Assembly (NCBI RefSeq): GCF_004216715.1
Contig: NZ_SGXG01000001.1
Span: 1,736,001-1,800,000 of the forward strand
Reading direction: 5' to 3'
Length of the DNA: 64,000 nt
Origin: Cecembia calidifontis
Lineage (GTDB): Bacteria; Bacteroidota; Bacteroidia; Cytophagales; Cyclobacteriaceae
Below the pieces are notes generated by a model. The model was not told the origin of the DNA and did not search any database. It saw nothing but the letters and a program-made list of their open reading frames with translations. The position numbers were made by a program, and so were the translations under genes. Below are positions 46,421 to 54,950 of this stretch, piece after piece. Position 1 is the stretch's first letter; each line of letters opens with the position of its first letter.

Positions 46421-47719
46421 ATCCCGATAAGTGTGTAAACTTTAAATTATGATTTTATTGTCAGGTATCAAGAAGCCTGACCCTATCACCAAATATAAGC
46501 AGGAAACTGTTAAGAATAGCTCCCCAGTCTCTGATAGGCATAGTCCATTTTTTCGATGCTTCTCTTGCAGCGAGAAAAACAGACTTCATTACGGCATCAT
46601 CTGTCGGGAAAGAGAGCTTGTTTTTGGTGTATTTTCTGATCTTTCCATTGAGATTTTCAATCAGGTTGGTGGTATAGATGATTTTACGGATTTCAGCCGG
46701 GTAATCGAAGAAAACGGTGAGTTCATCCCAGTTGTCCCTCCAGCTTTTGATGGCATAAGCGTATTTGGATTCCCATTTTTTGGCAAAATCGTTCAGGGCA
46801 GCCCAAGCAGCATCTTTTGTAGGGGCGGTATAAATTTCCTTCATATCCCTTGTAAACGCCCTGCGGTCTTTCCATGCGACATATCTACATGCGTTTCTGA
46901 TCTGGTGGACGACACATATCTGAGTGACTGATTGGGGGAATGAAGCTTTTATCGTATCAGTAAACCCGTTCAGGTTGTCAGTTGCCGTTATGAGAATATC
47001 TTCAACCCCTCTGGCTTTCAGATCAGTAAGTACCCCCATCCAGAAAGCCGAAGATTCATTCTTGCCAAGCCAAAGGCCTAGGATCTCTTTAAGGCCGTTA
47101 GTTCTGAGGCCAACGGCAATGTAAACGGTCTTGTTGACCACTTTGGAGTTCTCCCTGACTTTGAAGGATATACCGTCCATCCAAACGATCAGGTATACAG
47201 GGTCAAGCGGCCTGTTTCTCCATGCAACAATATCCTCCGCTACGGCACCGGTAACCCTTGAGATGGTGGAAGTGGATACATTGATGTCATAAAGCTCGCG
47301 GATCTGCTCTTCGATGTCCTGGTTTGACATTCCCTTGGCATACATGGATATGATCACGTTTTCAACGCCCTCCGCCATGCTTCTGCGTTTGGGCACGAGA
47401 GCAGGCTCAAAGCTACCCTCCCTGTCTCTTGGAACTTTGATTTCAGCTTCCCCAAATGTGTTTTTTATTGTTTTGGTGGAATAGCCGTTCCTTGAATTGG
47501 GATTATCGGAATTCTGATGCTTTTCATAGCCAAGATGGGCATCCAGCTCGCCTTCAAGCATTTTCTCAACGGCTCTTTTCTGAAGCTGTTGAAGGAAGGA
47601 ATTAAGCTCCCCGGCAGTCCTGAACTGCTTGAGGAAGTCATCATTTAGGAGATCTTCTTTTTTCATTTTTGTAATCTGTGTGTTATAAAGGTAAGAAATT
47701 GTCCACACACAGACCGGGG
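46421..47719 (-). mobile_element. IS256-family insertion sequence
   Basis: About 1.3 kb around one intact transposase gene. The two ends share an imperfect inverted repeat: ATCCCGATAAGTGTGTAAAC on the left (46421-46440), and on the right (47700-47719) GTCCACACACAGACCGGGGG, matching the left complement mainly at the ACACAC and CGGG blocks. No direct target duplication could be assigned, so the borders are approximate. It lies between rpmB and the DUF5522 gene. Confidence 0.75.
46461..47666 (-). CDS. IS256-family (mutator-type) transposase
   Basis: A full-length transposase of about 401 residues starting at the ATG at 47666 (MKKEDLLNDDFLKQFR); an earlier ATG at 47708 lies within the element end and is unlikely. 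The mutator-family catalytic residues are visible in LIVWMDGISFKVRE (Asp), ITATDNLNGF (Asp) and TTNLIENLNGKIRKYT (Glu), with the conserved CVVHQIRNACRYV between them. No disruption is seen, so it may be active. Confidence 0.94.
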   Translation of the reverse strand: MKKEDLLNDDFLKQFRTAGELNSFLQQLQKRAVEKMLEGELDAHLGYEKHQNSDNPNSRNGYSTKTIKNTFGEAEIKVPRDREGSFEPALVPKRRSMAEGVENVIISMYAKGMSNQDIEEQIRELYDINVSTSTISRVTGAVAEDIVAWRNRPLDPVYLIVWMDGISFKVRENSKVVNKTVYIAVGLRTNGLKEILGLWLGKNESSAFWMGVLTDLKARGVEDILITATDNLNGFTDTIKASFPQSVTQICVVHQIRNACRYVAWKDRRAFTRDMKEIYTAPTKDAAWAALNDFAKKWESKYAYAIKSWRDNWDELTVFFDYPAEIRKIIYTTNLIENLNGKIRKYTKNKLSFPTDDAVMKSVFLAAREASKKWTMPIRDWGAILNSFLLIFGDRVRLLDT

Positions 47720-47736
47720 GGCGCCTACCGCGGGTT

Positions 47737-47786
47737 CCTCAAATTCCCTGTGCGATTTCTTCTAAATCACACAGAGAATTTCGAGG
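47737..47786. repeat. Long near-perfect hairpin next to the IS256 element
   Basis: Arms at 47737-47758 and 47764-47786 pair (for example AAATTCCCTGTGCGATTT with AAATCACACAGAGAATTT, 16 of 18 positions, plus CCTC/GAGG outside) around a CTTCT loop. No T run follows. The rest of the gap to 47909 holds only short CAATCA/AATCAC repeats. Confidence 0.7.
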
Positions 47787-47909
47787 TTTAACTTTAACTT
47801 CGTAAGTAGTGAAACCAACTTACACAGTTTGTGTCATAGTCCCTATTCACAGTTTAACTAACCAATCAACCAATCACTAAACAACTAATAATTAATCACT
47901 AATCACCCT

Positions 47910-48077
47910 TCACTCAACTCCCTTCTCCTTATAGGGACAATGCCTGCATCCGCTTCCACAACAATAGCCTCTTCTCAAATGGTACTGTGCTGTAAAGACC
48001 ATCAGTCCCTGTTCGTTAAAATAATAATCACCTGGCCTCAACTCCATTGGAGAAGTTGGCTTCTTTTTGGAATTCAT
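47910..48077 (-). CDS. DUF5522 small cysteine-rich protein
   Basis: A 55-residue protein on the minus strand, missed by length-limited gene lists. The core GDYYFNEQGLMVFTAQYHL followed by RRGYCCGSGCRHCPY is the DUF5522 signature. Four cysteines (C39, C40, C44, C47) suggest a metal or Fe-S site, which is inference. It is divergent from rocD, whose transcript starts close to its 5' end. Confidence 0.87.
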   Translation of the reverse strand: MNSKKKPTSPMELRPGDYYFNEQGLMVFTAQYHLRRGYCCGSGCRHCPYKEKGVE

Positions 48078-48099
48078 TCTTTATCCTACCGCCTTTTCT

Positions 48100-48107
48100 T
48101 ATATTTG
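48100..48107 (+). promoter_or_regulatory. Candidate -7 promoter element for rocD
   Basis: TATATTTG (TAnnTTTG consensus) lies 56 bases before the chosen rocD start. It supports a start at 48163 rather than at the upstream in-frame ATG at 48067, which precedes the element. Confidence 0.4.
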
Positions 48108-48162
48108 TCCAAAAGGAACAATTGGTGAAATTTCCCCTTCAGGGTACAAAACTACAAATTTT

Positions 48163-49437
48163 ATGATGGAAACAATAAACTCAAGTAAGCAGGCCATTGC
48201 ATTGGAAGATAAGTATGGAGCCCATAATTACCATCCTTTGCCGGTGGTATTGTCCAAAGGTGAGGGGGTTTTTCTCTGGGATGTGGAAGGGAAAAAATAC
48301 TATGATTTTTTATCTGCCTATTCTGCGGTCAACCAAGGACACTGTCATCCCAGGATCAAGGGGGCATTGATTGAGCAAGCCGGAACCTTGACACTGACTT
48401 CAAGGGCGTTTTACAATGATGTTTTGGGTCCCTTTGAGAAATACATTACCGAATATTTTGGTTTTGATAAAGTGCTGCCCATGAATACAGGAGCAGAAGG
48501 AGTGGAGACAGCCATCAAAATTGCGAGGAAATGGGGCTATGAGAAAAAGGGAGTGGCTGAAGGACAGGCTAAAATTGTAGTGGCAGAAAATAATTTTCAC
48601 GGCAGGACCTCTACCATCATTTCATTTTCGTCAGATGCCAATGCCAGGAAAAACTTTGGCCCCTACATGCCAGGCTTTATCCGCATACCTTACAATGATA
48701 TAGATGCCCTCAAGGCAGCCCTGGAAGATGAAACGGTAGTGGGATTCTTAGTCGAACCGATTCAGGGAGAGGCAGGGGTGTACACGCCCGCTGAGGATTA
48801 TATCCGTAATTGTGCGGCGATCTGTAAGGCAAAGAACGTGCTCCTTATAGCTGATGAAATTCAGACGGGAATTGCAAGGACGGGTTCTCTTTTGGCTGTT
48901 TGCGGCAACTGTACCTGCGAAGGGCATTGCGAAAGGCAAAGTACCTATACCAAGCCGGACATCCTGATTTTGGGCAAGGCCATTTCCGGAGGATTCTATC
49001 CCGTTTCGGCTGTTTTGGCAGATGAAGCGGTCATGGAAGTGATCAAGCCGGGCACCCATGGATCCACTTTTGGCGGCAATCCCTTGGGCGCAAAAGTCGC
49101 CATGACAGCCTTGGAAGTTGTGAGGGACGAAAAACTGGCCCAAAATGCCAGGAAATTGGGTAAGGTTTTCCGTGAGCGTATGCAGGTATTAGTGGACAAA
49201 TACAGTATTTTAAAATTGGTGAGAGGTAAGGGTTTGCTCAATGCTGTGGTTGTCAATGATTCACCTCAGAGCAGTACCGCCTGGGATATGTGTATAAAAT
49301 TGGCTGAGCATGGCCTTCTTGCAAAACCCACACACGGTAATATCATCCGATTTGCTCCTCCTTTGGTCATGACTGAAGAGCAACTGCATGATTGCTGTGA
49401 TATCATCGAGAAGGTGGTGAAGGAATTTGAGAGGTGA
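48163..49437 (+). CDS. rocD: Ornithine--oxo-acid transaminase
   Basis: PLP-dependent enzyme of 424 residues that converts ornithine to glutamate semialdehyde, the substrate of PruA. Class-III aminotransferase motifs are LDFL-type FLSAYSAVNQGHCHPR, MNTGAEGVETAIKIARKWG, LIADEIQTGIARTG and the PLP lysine in ILGKAISGGFYPVSA. An unusual insert with four cysteines (AVCGNCTCEGHCERQ) lies between the Asp and Lys motifs, where most relatives have a short loop. The start at MMETINSS (48163) agrees with homologues and with the promoter element upstream. Confidence 0.94.
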   Translation: MMETINSSKQAIALEDKYGAHNYHPLPVVLSKGEGVFLWDVEGKKYYDFLSAYSAVNQGHCHPRIKGALIEQAGTLTLTSRAFYNDVLGPFEKYITEYFGFDKVLPMNTGAEGVETAIKIARKWGYEKKGVAEGQAKIVVAENNFHGRTSTIISFSSDANARKNFGPYMPGFIRIPYNDIDALKAALEDETVVGFLVEPIQGEAGVYTPAEDYIRNCAAICKAKNVLLIADEIQTGIARTGSLLAVCGNCTCEGHCERQSTYTKPDILILGKAISGGFYPVSAVLADEAVMEVIKPGTHGSTFGGNPLGAKVAMTALEVVRDEKLAQNARKLGKVFRERMQVLVDKYSILKLVRGKGLLNAVVVNDSPQSSTAWDMCIKLAEHGLLAKPTHGNIIRFAPPLVMTEEQLHDCCDIIEKVVKEFER

Positions 49438-49556
49438 AATCATGAAATATCGTGGAAATACGATTGAAATAAAGTTGAAATATTATTAACAGATATTTAA
49501 GGATATCGCATATTCATGGATACTTTCTAAGATTGAAATGTAAATATTTCTGAAAA

Positions 49557-49592
49557 AGGATCCCTCCAGGATATTTAAGATCTTGGAGGGAT
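49557..49592. terminator. Hairpin downstream of rocD
   Basis: The stem ATCCCTCCAG / CTTGGAGGGAT encloses an A/T-rich loop. The T run is better on the minus strand, so termination of rocD here is only probable. Confidence 0.5.
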
Positions 49593-49697
49593 TTCCATAA
49601 TAAGTAAACAGCATTTTAATATGCATATTATGGAAGAACTATAACTCTCTGTACTATAAGTCTTGTTTTCTTTTATCGTTAGCTTTACCAAACCAAA

Positions 49698-50369
49698 ATG
49701 CCTATTAAACCAATGAAAAAAGCCATTATTTTCGACATGGACGGTGTTATCTGTCACACCAATCCATTTCACTCTGTAGCTTTTCAGGAATTTTTTGCTA
49801 AAAGGGGACTTTACCCTACCGAAGAGGAGTTTTCCTTGCACATGTATGGGAAAAGCAACTCCTATATCATGAGTCATTTTCTGGGAAGGAAAATTGAAGG
49901 ACAGGAATTGTTGGAACTGGAAGATGAAAAGGAAAGCTTGTTCAGAGAGATTTATCAAGATAAAGTTAATCCCATCAATGGGTTTTTGGAGTTTTTTGAA
50001 TCCCTAAAAGAAAATGGATTACTTACAGGAGTAGCCACTTCTGCACCTAGGGCAAATTTGGAATTGATTATCGGCAAGCTTGGGATTGTAGAAAAAATGG
50101 AATCCACCTTGGCCAGTGAGGATGTGAAAAAGCATAAACCCGATCCTGAAATATACTTAAAGTCTGCCAAAAACCTGGAGATGTTCCCAGAGTGCTGTGT
50201 GGTTTTTGAGGATTCGTTTTCTGGAGTAACAGCAGCTAAAAATGCAGGAATGAAAGTGATAGGCGTACTTTCTTCCCATACCAAGAAGGAATTACCTGTA
50301 TGTGACCTTTACATAGAGGACTACAGGGGGTTGGATGTAAAGAATATATTGAATTTGTTGTTTAATTAA
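49698..50369 (+). CDS. HAD-family phosphatase / beta-phosphoglucomutase-like
   Basis: A 223-residue haloacid-dehalogenase-type hydrolase. The nucleophile motif IIFDMDGVICHTNPFH, the GVATSAPRANLEL motif, the Lys in EDVKKHKPDPEIY and the acidic FEDSFSGVTAAKNAG are in place, with a helical cap. It may be a sugar-phosphate phosphatase or a beta-phosphoglucomutase. Start at 49698 or at the Met five codons later (MKKAIIF). Confidence 0.87.
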   Translation: MPIKPMKKAIIFDMDGVICHTNPFHSVAFQEFFAKRGLYPTEEEFSLHMYGKSNSYIMSHFLGRKIEGQELLELEDEKESLFREIYQDKVNPINGFLEFFESLKENGLLTGVATSAPRANLELIIGKLGIVEKMESTLASEDVKKHKPDPEIYLKSAKNLEMFPECCVVFEDSFSGVTAAKNAGMKVIGVLSSHTKKELPVCDLYIEDYRGLDVKNILNLLFN

Positions 50370-50468
50370 TCAATACCAGACCTGAGGTTTCTTTCAACTA
50401 AGCTTGACTTATATTATTATTATTATTGTCCTGATTAAAAATATGTTAAATCTTTAAATAATAAAAAA

Positions 50469-50634
50469 ATGAAAAAGTTATTTGCTTTATTTTGTTGGAG
50501 CTTTCTTCTTAGGATCAGGCATTGAAGGAAAAGCTGATTGCATGGAGTTTCAATTTAAAATTGTTGATCGAAACCCGACTGCATGTATGGGTAGTGGAGT
50601 AGATTGTTTTCTCAGAATTTGTAGTTATGAGTAA
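50469..50634 (+). pseudogene. Small secreted four-cysteine peptide, frameshifted
   Basis: ATG at 50469 opens a signal peptide (MKKLFALF), but the reading frame changes at a TTTT run (50490-50493). Removing one T gives a continuous 54-residue product: VGAFFLGSGIEGKA leader, then a short mature part with Cys24, Cys39, Cys46 and Cys51, stop at 50632. It has the same size, a similar leader and the same cysteine number as the intact peptide at 62258, and like it precedes a hairpin and a DUF4221-type propeller gene. It could be a real mutation, a phase switch or a read error. Confidence 0.6.
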
Positions 50635-50645
50635 TTTTAGAGGGT

Positions 50646-50671
50646 AGATGAAATGATTAAACTTTTCATCT
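50646..50671 (+). terminator. Hairpin between peptide and propeller gene
   Basis: AGATGAAA and TTTCATCT pair around a loop, 12 bases after the peptide stop and about 30 before the next start. It is probably an attenuator allowing partial read-through. Confidence 0.55.
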
Positions 50672-50698
50672 CTCCGATTTATTTTAATTCTATTCAAG

Positions 50699-51871
50699 AT
50701 GGAATATCAAAAAATTACCTTTTCGATTTTGCTGATTATATTTTCCTTCATGTTTTCATGCAAAAATCTATCTGATGACTTTAAAAACGAAACAGAAGGT
50801 TTTTTGGAGAGGGTTGGGGAAATAACTTTTGCTTTAGATGAGTTTTCTACATTTGAATTTTATAATGCAAAAATTGTTTCGGTTCATGGTAAAGAATTAT
50901 TGGCCAACCTGAATTACATTAACTTTTCTCTGGACTTTTATGATGTAGAACAGGGTAAGTTATTCCATAGGATCAAAATTGGAAGAGGAGGTCCAGAGGG
51001 AATAGATGATGTCCAGGGGTTTTGGTTTCATAATCAGGACTCAATTTTTATTTTCCCCCGGTTTAAATTACATGGAAGTACAATAGTTAATTGGGATGGT
51101 AATTTTGTAGATAAATTAAATCCTCCAAGAATTCCGGATATCCCTGGTGGTATTCTCTTGAACCATCTTTCCACTTCCTCGACTCCTACTTTTGTTTTGG
51201 ATCAAAAAATTTATTTTATGAGGTATCCCATAGATAATAGATTTATAGGTGAAGACAGTTTTGAGAGCTTTGGAATATTGGATTTGAAAAAAAATCTTTT
51301 TGAATTTTATGAATTTGAGTATCCAAGTGTCTATCGCGGTAAAAACCATATCATGGAATTTTACACATTTTCAGGTGATTTAATGAACGACAGTTCTTTC
51401 CTGCTGTCATGGACCATATCTGACTCGGTGGATGTTTACAGTGTAAATGAGTCAGGTATTTCTAAAATAAAGAGTTTTTATGCTTCTATTCCGGAATTTC
51501 AAGTGCCAAATTCTAATTCATCATTTATCACCCCGGAAATGGAAAAAAAAATAAAATTTGAGTCTTTCTCCTATGGTGCTATAACATTTGACCCCTTCAG
51601 AAACCAGATTCATAGATTATTGTATCTTCCTACACAATATGAACCCGGTAGACATAAAAAGGAAAACCCTTATTTAGTAACTGACTTTTTAATCTTGACC
51701 TATGATGATAAATTCAATCACTTAGGCACAACACATTTTAAAGGTGGAATTTATGATCCACGGGTGTTCATAGTAGGTAAGAAAGGGTTGTTTTTTCCGC
51801 GGATAGGGCAAAGAATCAGGGATTTAAAAGAAGATGAGATCGTATATCATGTTTTTTCAGGTACAAACTAA
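50699..51871 (+). CDS. DUF4221-type beta-propeller lipoprotein
   Basis: A 390-residue lipoprotein (FSFMFSCKN, Cys21). It carries the block RGGPEGIDDVQGFWFHNQDS shared in spacing with the family member at 62563 (GxFxFHxxNxDSIFxF). It follows the frameshifted cysteine peptide and is followed, with overlap, by the CxxC lipoprotein gene. AT content is visibly higher here than in the neighbouring housekeeping genes, hinting at transfer of the 50.4-53.3 kb block. Confidence 0.72.
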   Translation: MEYQKITFSILLIIFSFMFSCKNLSDDFKNETEGFLERVGEITFALDEFSTFEFYNAKIVSVHGKELLANLNYINFSLDFYDVEQGKLFHRIKIGRGGPEGIDDVQGFWFHNQDSIFIFPRFKLHGSTIVNWDGNFVDKLNPPRIPDIPGGILLNHLSTSSTPTFVLDQKIYFMRYPIDNRFIGEDSFESFGILDLKKNLFEFYEFEYPSVYRGKNHIMEFYTFSGDLMNDSSFLLSWTISDSVDVYSVNESGISKIKSFYASIPEFQVPNSNSSFITPEMEKKIKFESFSYGAITFDPFRNQIHRLLYLPTQYEPGRHKKENPYLVTDFLILTYDDKFNHLGTTHFKGGIYDPRVFIVGKKGLFFPRIGQRIRDLKEDEIVYHVFSGTN

Positions 51872-52295
51872 GTATGCTGGCTTTTGGGTTTTCAATATGT
51901 TTTTTATTATAGTGATGCAAATGTGTTTTTCATGTAAAAACCCGGAAACAACCAAATCTCTCGAAGAAAGGATTTTTGGATTGAAAAAGGCTTATCAAAT
52001 ACATGCTAATCATTCTCTTTTGATCATTGATCTTGATGGTTGTAGTACTTGTGTAAATGATATATATGTCCACCTTGATGACCTTAAAAATCAGAAAGAC
52101 CTTTCAGTCATCTTTAATTCTAATTTTAATAAAAAGTTCAAGAATTATGTGGGGGATAATTGTGAAAGGTGTTATTTGGATAGTTTAGGGAAATCATTTG
52201 AATACGACTTATTGCAAGGTCCCGCCATTCTATATCAAAAAAAAAGTGAAATATATGACTCCATTCCATATCCAAATTTCAAAGAAATTATTTAG
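51834..52295 (+). CDS. Lipoprotein with two CxxC motifs, thioredoxin-like
   Basis: A 153-residue membrane-anchored protein; its hydrophobic leader ends in MQMCFSC. The mature part has a strand plus CxxC typical of a thioredoxin fold (LLIIDLDGCSTCVND) and a second CxxC (DNCERCYLD). It probably handles disulfides outside the cytoplasm. The start is uncertain: ATGs at 51834, 51849 and 51897 are possible, and the first two overlap the previous gene. Its 3' end overlaps the next gene. A redox protein beside a cysteine peptide gene suggests a shared job, which is inference. Confidence 0.65.
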   Translation: MRSYIMFFQVQTKYAGFWVFNMFFIIVMQMCFSCKNPETTKSLEERIFGLKKAYQIHANHSLLIIDLDGCSTCVNDIYVHLDDLKNQKDLSVIFNSNFNKKFKNYVGDNCERCYLDSLGKSFEYDLLQGPAILYQKKSEIYDSIPYPNFKEII

Positions 52296-53331
52296 AAAGT
52301 CTTGTTGCTTTTTTTTGATCTCCGTGATTTTTTGGAATTGTGGGGAAAATAAAATTGAAGAAAATGATAGACCATTAAATGATAGCACGATCATCGAAAA
52401 AGTAATGGACAGGTTTGATCTAAATGTACAGTATCATGATGGTAAATTTTGGTTGATGGTGGATAATGGGGCTAAAGTTCTAGTTTATAAGGAAGATGAA
52501 AAATTAAAGGAGTTTACTCTCAGTGACATCAGGTATGGTATGGGGCATTTTTATATTACCGGTGGAGGTTTTTCTACAGGATTTCTGTTGGATCAAAATC
52601 AGTTGGTCTGCTTTCAGCACACCCCAAATCAACTAAAATTCGTAGATATATTTTCAGGTCAAATAAAACTTACAAAAGCGTTAGAGCTTAACTTAAAAGG
52701 AAAGTTAAAATACATTGCACCTTTAGACAGAAAAAATGCCTTGATTCAAATTATTGATAAAGAAGAACCAAATAGATTGGTAGTTGCGAAATTAAATATT
52801 GATACAAATCATTCGGATTTATTTTTATCGGAAAATCTAGAGTTCAGTTCAGAAGATGTTATAATCAAAGTTTTTGGGAAAAAGATCTATGTTTTGCCTC
52901 AGCAAACTTTGAAAATGTGGGTTTTTGATAAAAATTCCGGTGAATTATTGAATAGGATTAACCTTCCGGCACTTTCTATAAGAGAATACAAGGAAAGACC
53001 AAAGTTTGATACTGAAAATCCTTTTAAGTGGCTTGAATTGACACCTTTGGAAAGGATCCAGTATAAAGAAGACAAATACATCGATTTTTTTGTGAAAGAC
53101 GGACTACTGTATCTTGCTCATTTAATTTATTCCAGGGACGGGGAAGATTCTGGTTCAGTTGGGTTTTATTGGTCAGAAATAGACTTAGAAAGTGGGGAAC
53201 AAGTAGAAGGAACATTTCTTAATCAGCAGTTTATTGGCTTTGATGGAAATGGAAATTTTTTTATTTTAAAAAATGACCCTATAAGGATTATCATCCAGCC
53301 GGTTTCAGAAGTGTCTTTACTTTTTGATTGA
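52255..53331 (+). CDS. Propeller-like lipoprotein of unknown function
   Basis: About 358 residues from the ATG at 52255, which gives a leader KKLFRKSCCFFLISVIFWNC with lipobox Cys; the frame is open from 52198. The mature part consists of repeated four-strand units (KFWLMVDNGAKVLVYKEDEK, KIYVLPQQTLKMWVFDKNSG, LLYLAHLIYS), as in 6-bladed propellers, without the GPGEY hallmark. It overlaps the CxxC lipoprotein gene by about 40 bases, so translation is coupled. It is the last gene of the peptide-propeller-redox-propeller set. Confidence 0.65.
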   Translation: MTPFHIQISKKLFRKSCCFFLISVIFWNCGENKIEENDRPLNDSTIIEKVMDRFDLNVQYHDGKFWLMVDNGAKVLVYKEDEKLKEFTLSDIRYGMGHFYITGGGFSTGFLLDQNQLVCFQHTPNQLKFVDIFSGQIKLTKALELNLKGKLKYIAPLDRKNALIQIIDKEEPNRLVVAKLNIDTNHSDLFLSENLEFSSEDVIIKVFGKKIYVLPQQTLKMWVFDKNSGELLNRINLPALSIREYKERPKFDTENPFKWLELTPLERIQYKEDKYIDFFVKDGLLYLAHLIYSRDGEDSGSVGFYWSEIDLESGEQVEGTFLNQQFIGFDGNGNFFILKNDPIRIIIQPVSEVSLLFD

Positions 53332-53677
53332 AGGAAAAAACAGGAGTTTTACCTCTAATCGAATTCTTTGTTTATGAATCTTAAATTAAGCATTTCTGAA
53401 GAAAATCAAATTTCAGGTTATTACAAGTAACAATTTTTTAAGCATTTATTAACATTGAAATTTTCTTAACATTTGCTTAATATGGTTTTAGGTTCATCAT
53501 TCCCCGTTTTTTCATCCTTTTTTGGTTTGTCAAGCCTCTTCCGGGCGAATGTTAAGAAACCTTAACTTTTAGGTATTAACAAATTCATAATAATCGCGTC
53601 ATTATAAAGAAATATTTCAATAGCAATTTTGCATCGCTGTACGATAAGTATTTGATACTTAAATAAAAAATTCTGGT
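53332..53677. other. Intergenic region upstream of porin with TTAACAT-type repeats
   Basis: No gene is seen. Direct repeats of TTAACATT at 53449-53456 and 53466-53473 are followed by TTAATAT with the 11-base repeat spacing expected for a PhoB-type box (TTAACAT-TTGC-TTAATAT). Further TTAAG/TTAAC repeats occur around 53551-53582. These are candidate operator sites for the phosphate-type porin gene downstream. Confidence 0.45.
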
Positions 53678-54886
53678 ATGCGATCAAAGTTCGCAGTGGT
53701 CATGGCCTTAGTGCTCATGACATTCATTGACGTTTTTGCAAGGGACGTTGATGAAGACACTATTCCACCGACTAGCACAATTGCGCAGGTCAAAAAAAAT
53801 TGGTATGAGACCATTCAATTGCGAGGCTATGCGCAATTGCGGTACAATGGTCTATTCGAGACCAACCCCAACCTTCAATGTGCCCAATGTGACAGGTCAT
53901 GGGGAGGAGGTGGGGGATTTTTCTTCCGTAGGATCCGTTTGATCTTTTTTGGCCAGATCCATGAGCGCGTGTATTTATATATCCAGCCGGATTTTGCATC
54001 AGATGGGAAAAACTTAGGGCAGATCAGGGACGCCTATTTCGATCTTGCCCTGGATGAAAATCAGGAATTTAGGTTGAGGTTGGGGCAGTCCAAAGTGCCT
54101 TTTGGATTTGAAAATTTGCAATCCAGTCAAAACAGGATTCCCTTGGATAGAAATGATGGGCTGAATTCAGCTGTTGCCAACGAGAGGGATATTGGGGTCA
54201 TGTTCTATTATGCCCCGACCGAAATCAGAAAGCGTTTCAGTTATCTGGTATCCTCGGGACTGAAAGGGTCTGGAGATTATGGGATTTTTGGGCTTGGATT
54301 ATATAATGGTCAAACTGCCAATGCCCCGGAAAGGAACAGGAGTTTACATGTAGTGTCTCGGGCAAGCTATCCTTGGGAACTGAATTCCGGCCAAATTATC
54401 GAAACTTCTTTTCAAGCCTACACGGGAAAATTTGTGATCAATAGAAATCCGTTGACTGATTTTGATCAGACCGAGTTTGAAGAATTCCGTTATGGACCTA
54501 CGCTTGTCATCTATCCCCAGCCTTTTGGTCTTCAAGCGGAGTTCAATTGGGGCAGAGGCCCAGAATACAATCCTGAAACCAACAATGTGGAGGACGCTCC
54601 CATCAAAGGTGGGTATGTTATGGCCACCTACATGCTGAGAACCCAAAAGGATATTTTCATTCCATTCTCGAGGTTCCACTATTATAATGGCGGAAAGAAA
54701 CATGAACTGGATGCTACACGACATCGGGTCAAGGAGTTGGAATTGGGGGTAGAGTGGCAGCCTCATAAGGCCTTTGAATTGGTGGCCATGTACACCATTT
54801 CGGACAGGACCTTTGAAAATTCACTGAACCCCAATAATAGGCAAAAAGGCAGTTTATTAAGGTTACAGGCCCAGGTCAACTTCTAA
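53678..54886 (+). CDS. Phosphate-selective porin OprO/OprP-type
   Basis: A 402-residue outer-membrane porin with a signal peptide (to about residue 21). It matches the OprO/P family: the first strand IQLRGYAQLRYNG, FFFRRIRLIFFGQIHERVYL, a GQSKVPFGFENLQSS segment and the closing LLRLQAQVNF. Such porins take up phosphate or other anions. The cysteine pair in LQCAQCDRSW is conserved in many Bacteroidetes homologues as far as I recall. Candidate Pho-type repeats lie upstream and a terminator follows. Confidence 0.87.
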   Translation: MRSKFAVVMALVLMTFIDVFARDVDEDTIPPTSTIAQVKKNWYETIQLRGYAQLRYNGLFETNPNLQCAQCDRSWGGGGGFFFRRIRLIFFGQIHERVYLYIQPDFASDGKNLGQIRDAYFDLALDENQEFRLRLGQSKVPFGFENLQSSQNRIPLDRNDGLNSAVANERDIGVMFYYAPTEIRKRFSYLVSSGLKGSGDYGIFGLGLYNGQTANAPERNRSLHVVSRASYPWELNSGQIIETSFQAYTGKFVINRNPLTDFDQTEFEEFRYGPTLVIYPQPFGLQAEFNWGRGPEYNPETNNVEDAPIKGGYVMATYMLRTQKDIFIPFSRFHYYNGGKKHELDATRHRVKELELGVEWQPHKAFELVAMYTISDRTFENSLNPNNRQKGSLLRLQAQVNF

Positions 54887-54917
54887 AGAAAATTATAAAG
54901 TTTAGTCTATATATTTT

Positions 54918-54950
54918 AAAAAGCAGGCTTCTTTTGGGGCCTGTTTTTTT
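54918..54950 (+). terminator. Terminator of the porin gene
   Basis: The stem AAAAAGCAGGC / GCCTGTTTTTT (one mismatch) is followed by a T run, about 30 bases after the stop codon. Confidence 0.8.

Noticed and set aside
46411..47714. CACAGAC on both sides of the IS256 element as a target duplication
   Set aside because: Accepting it would place the element borders inside or outside the best inverted-repeat match inconsistently on the two sides; it is probably chance.
47821..47909. Short CAATCA / AATCAC repeats resembling a small CRISPR or iteron set
   Set aside because: Units are only 6-9 bases, irregular, with no unique spacers and no cas or rep genes nearby.
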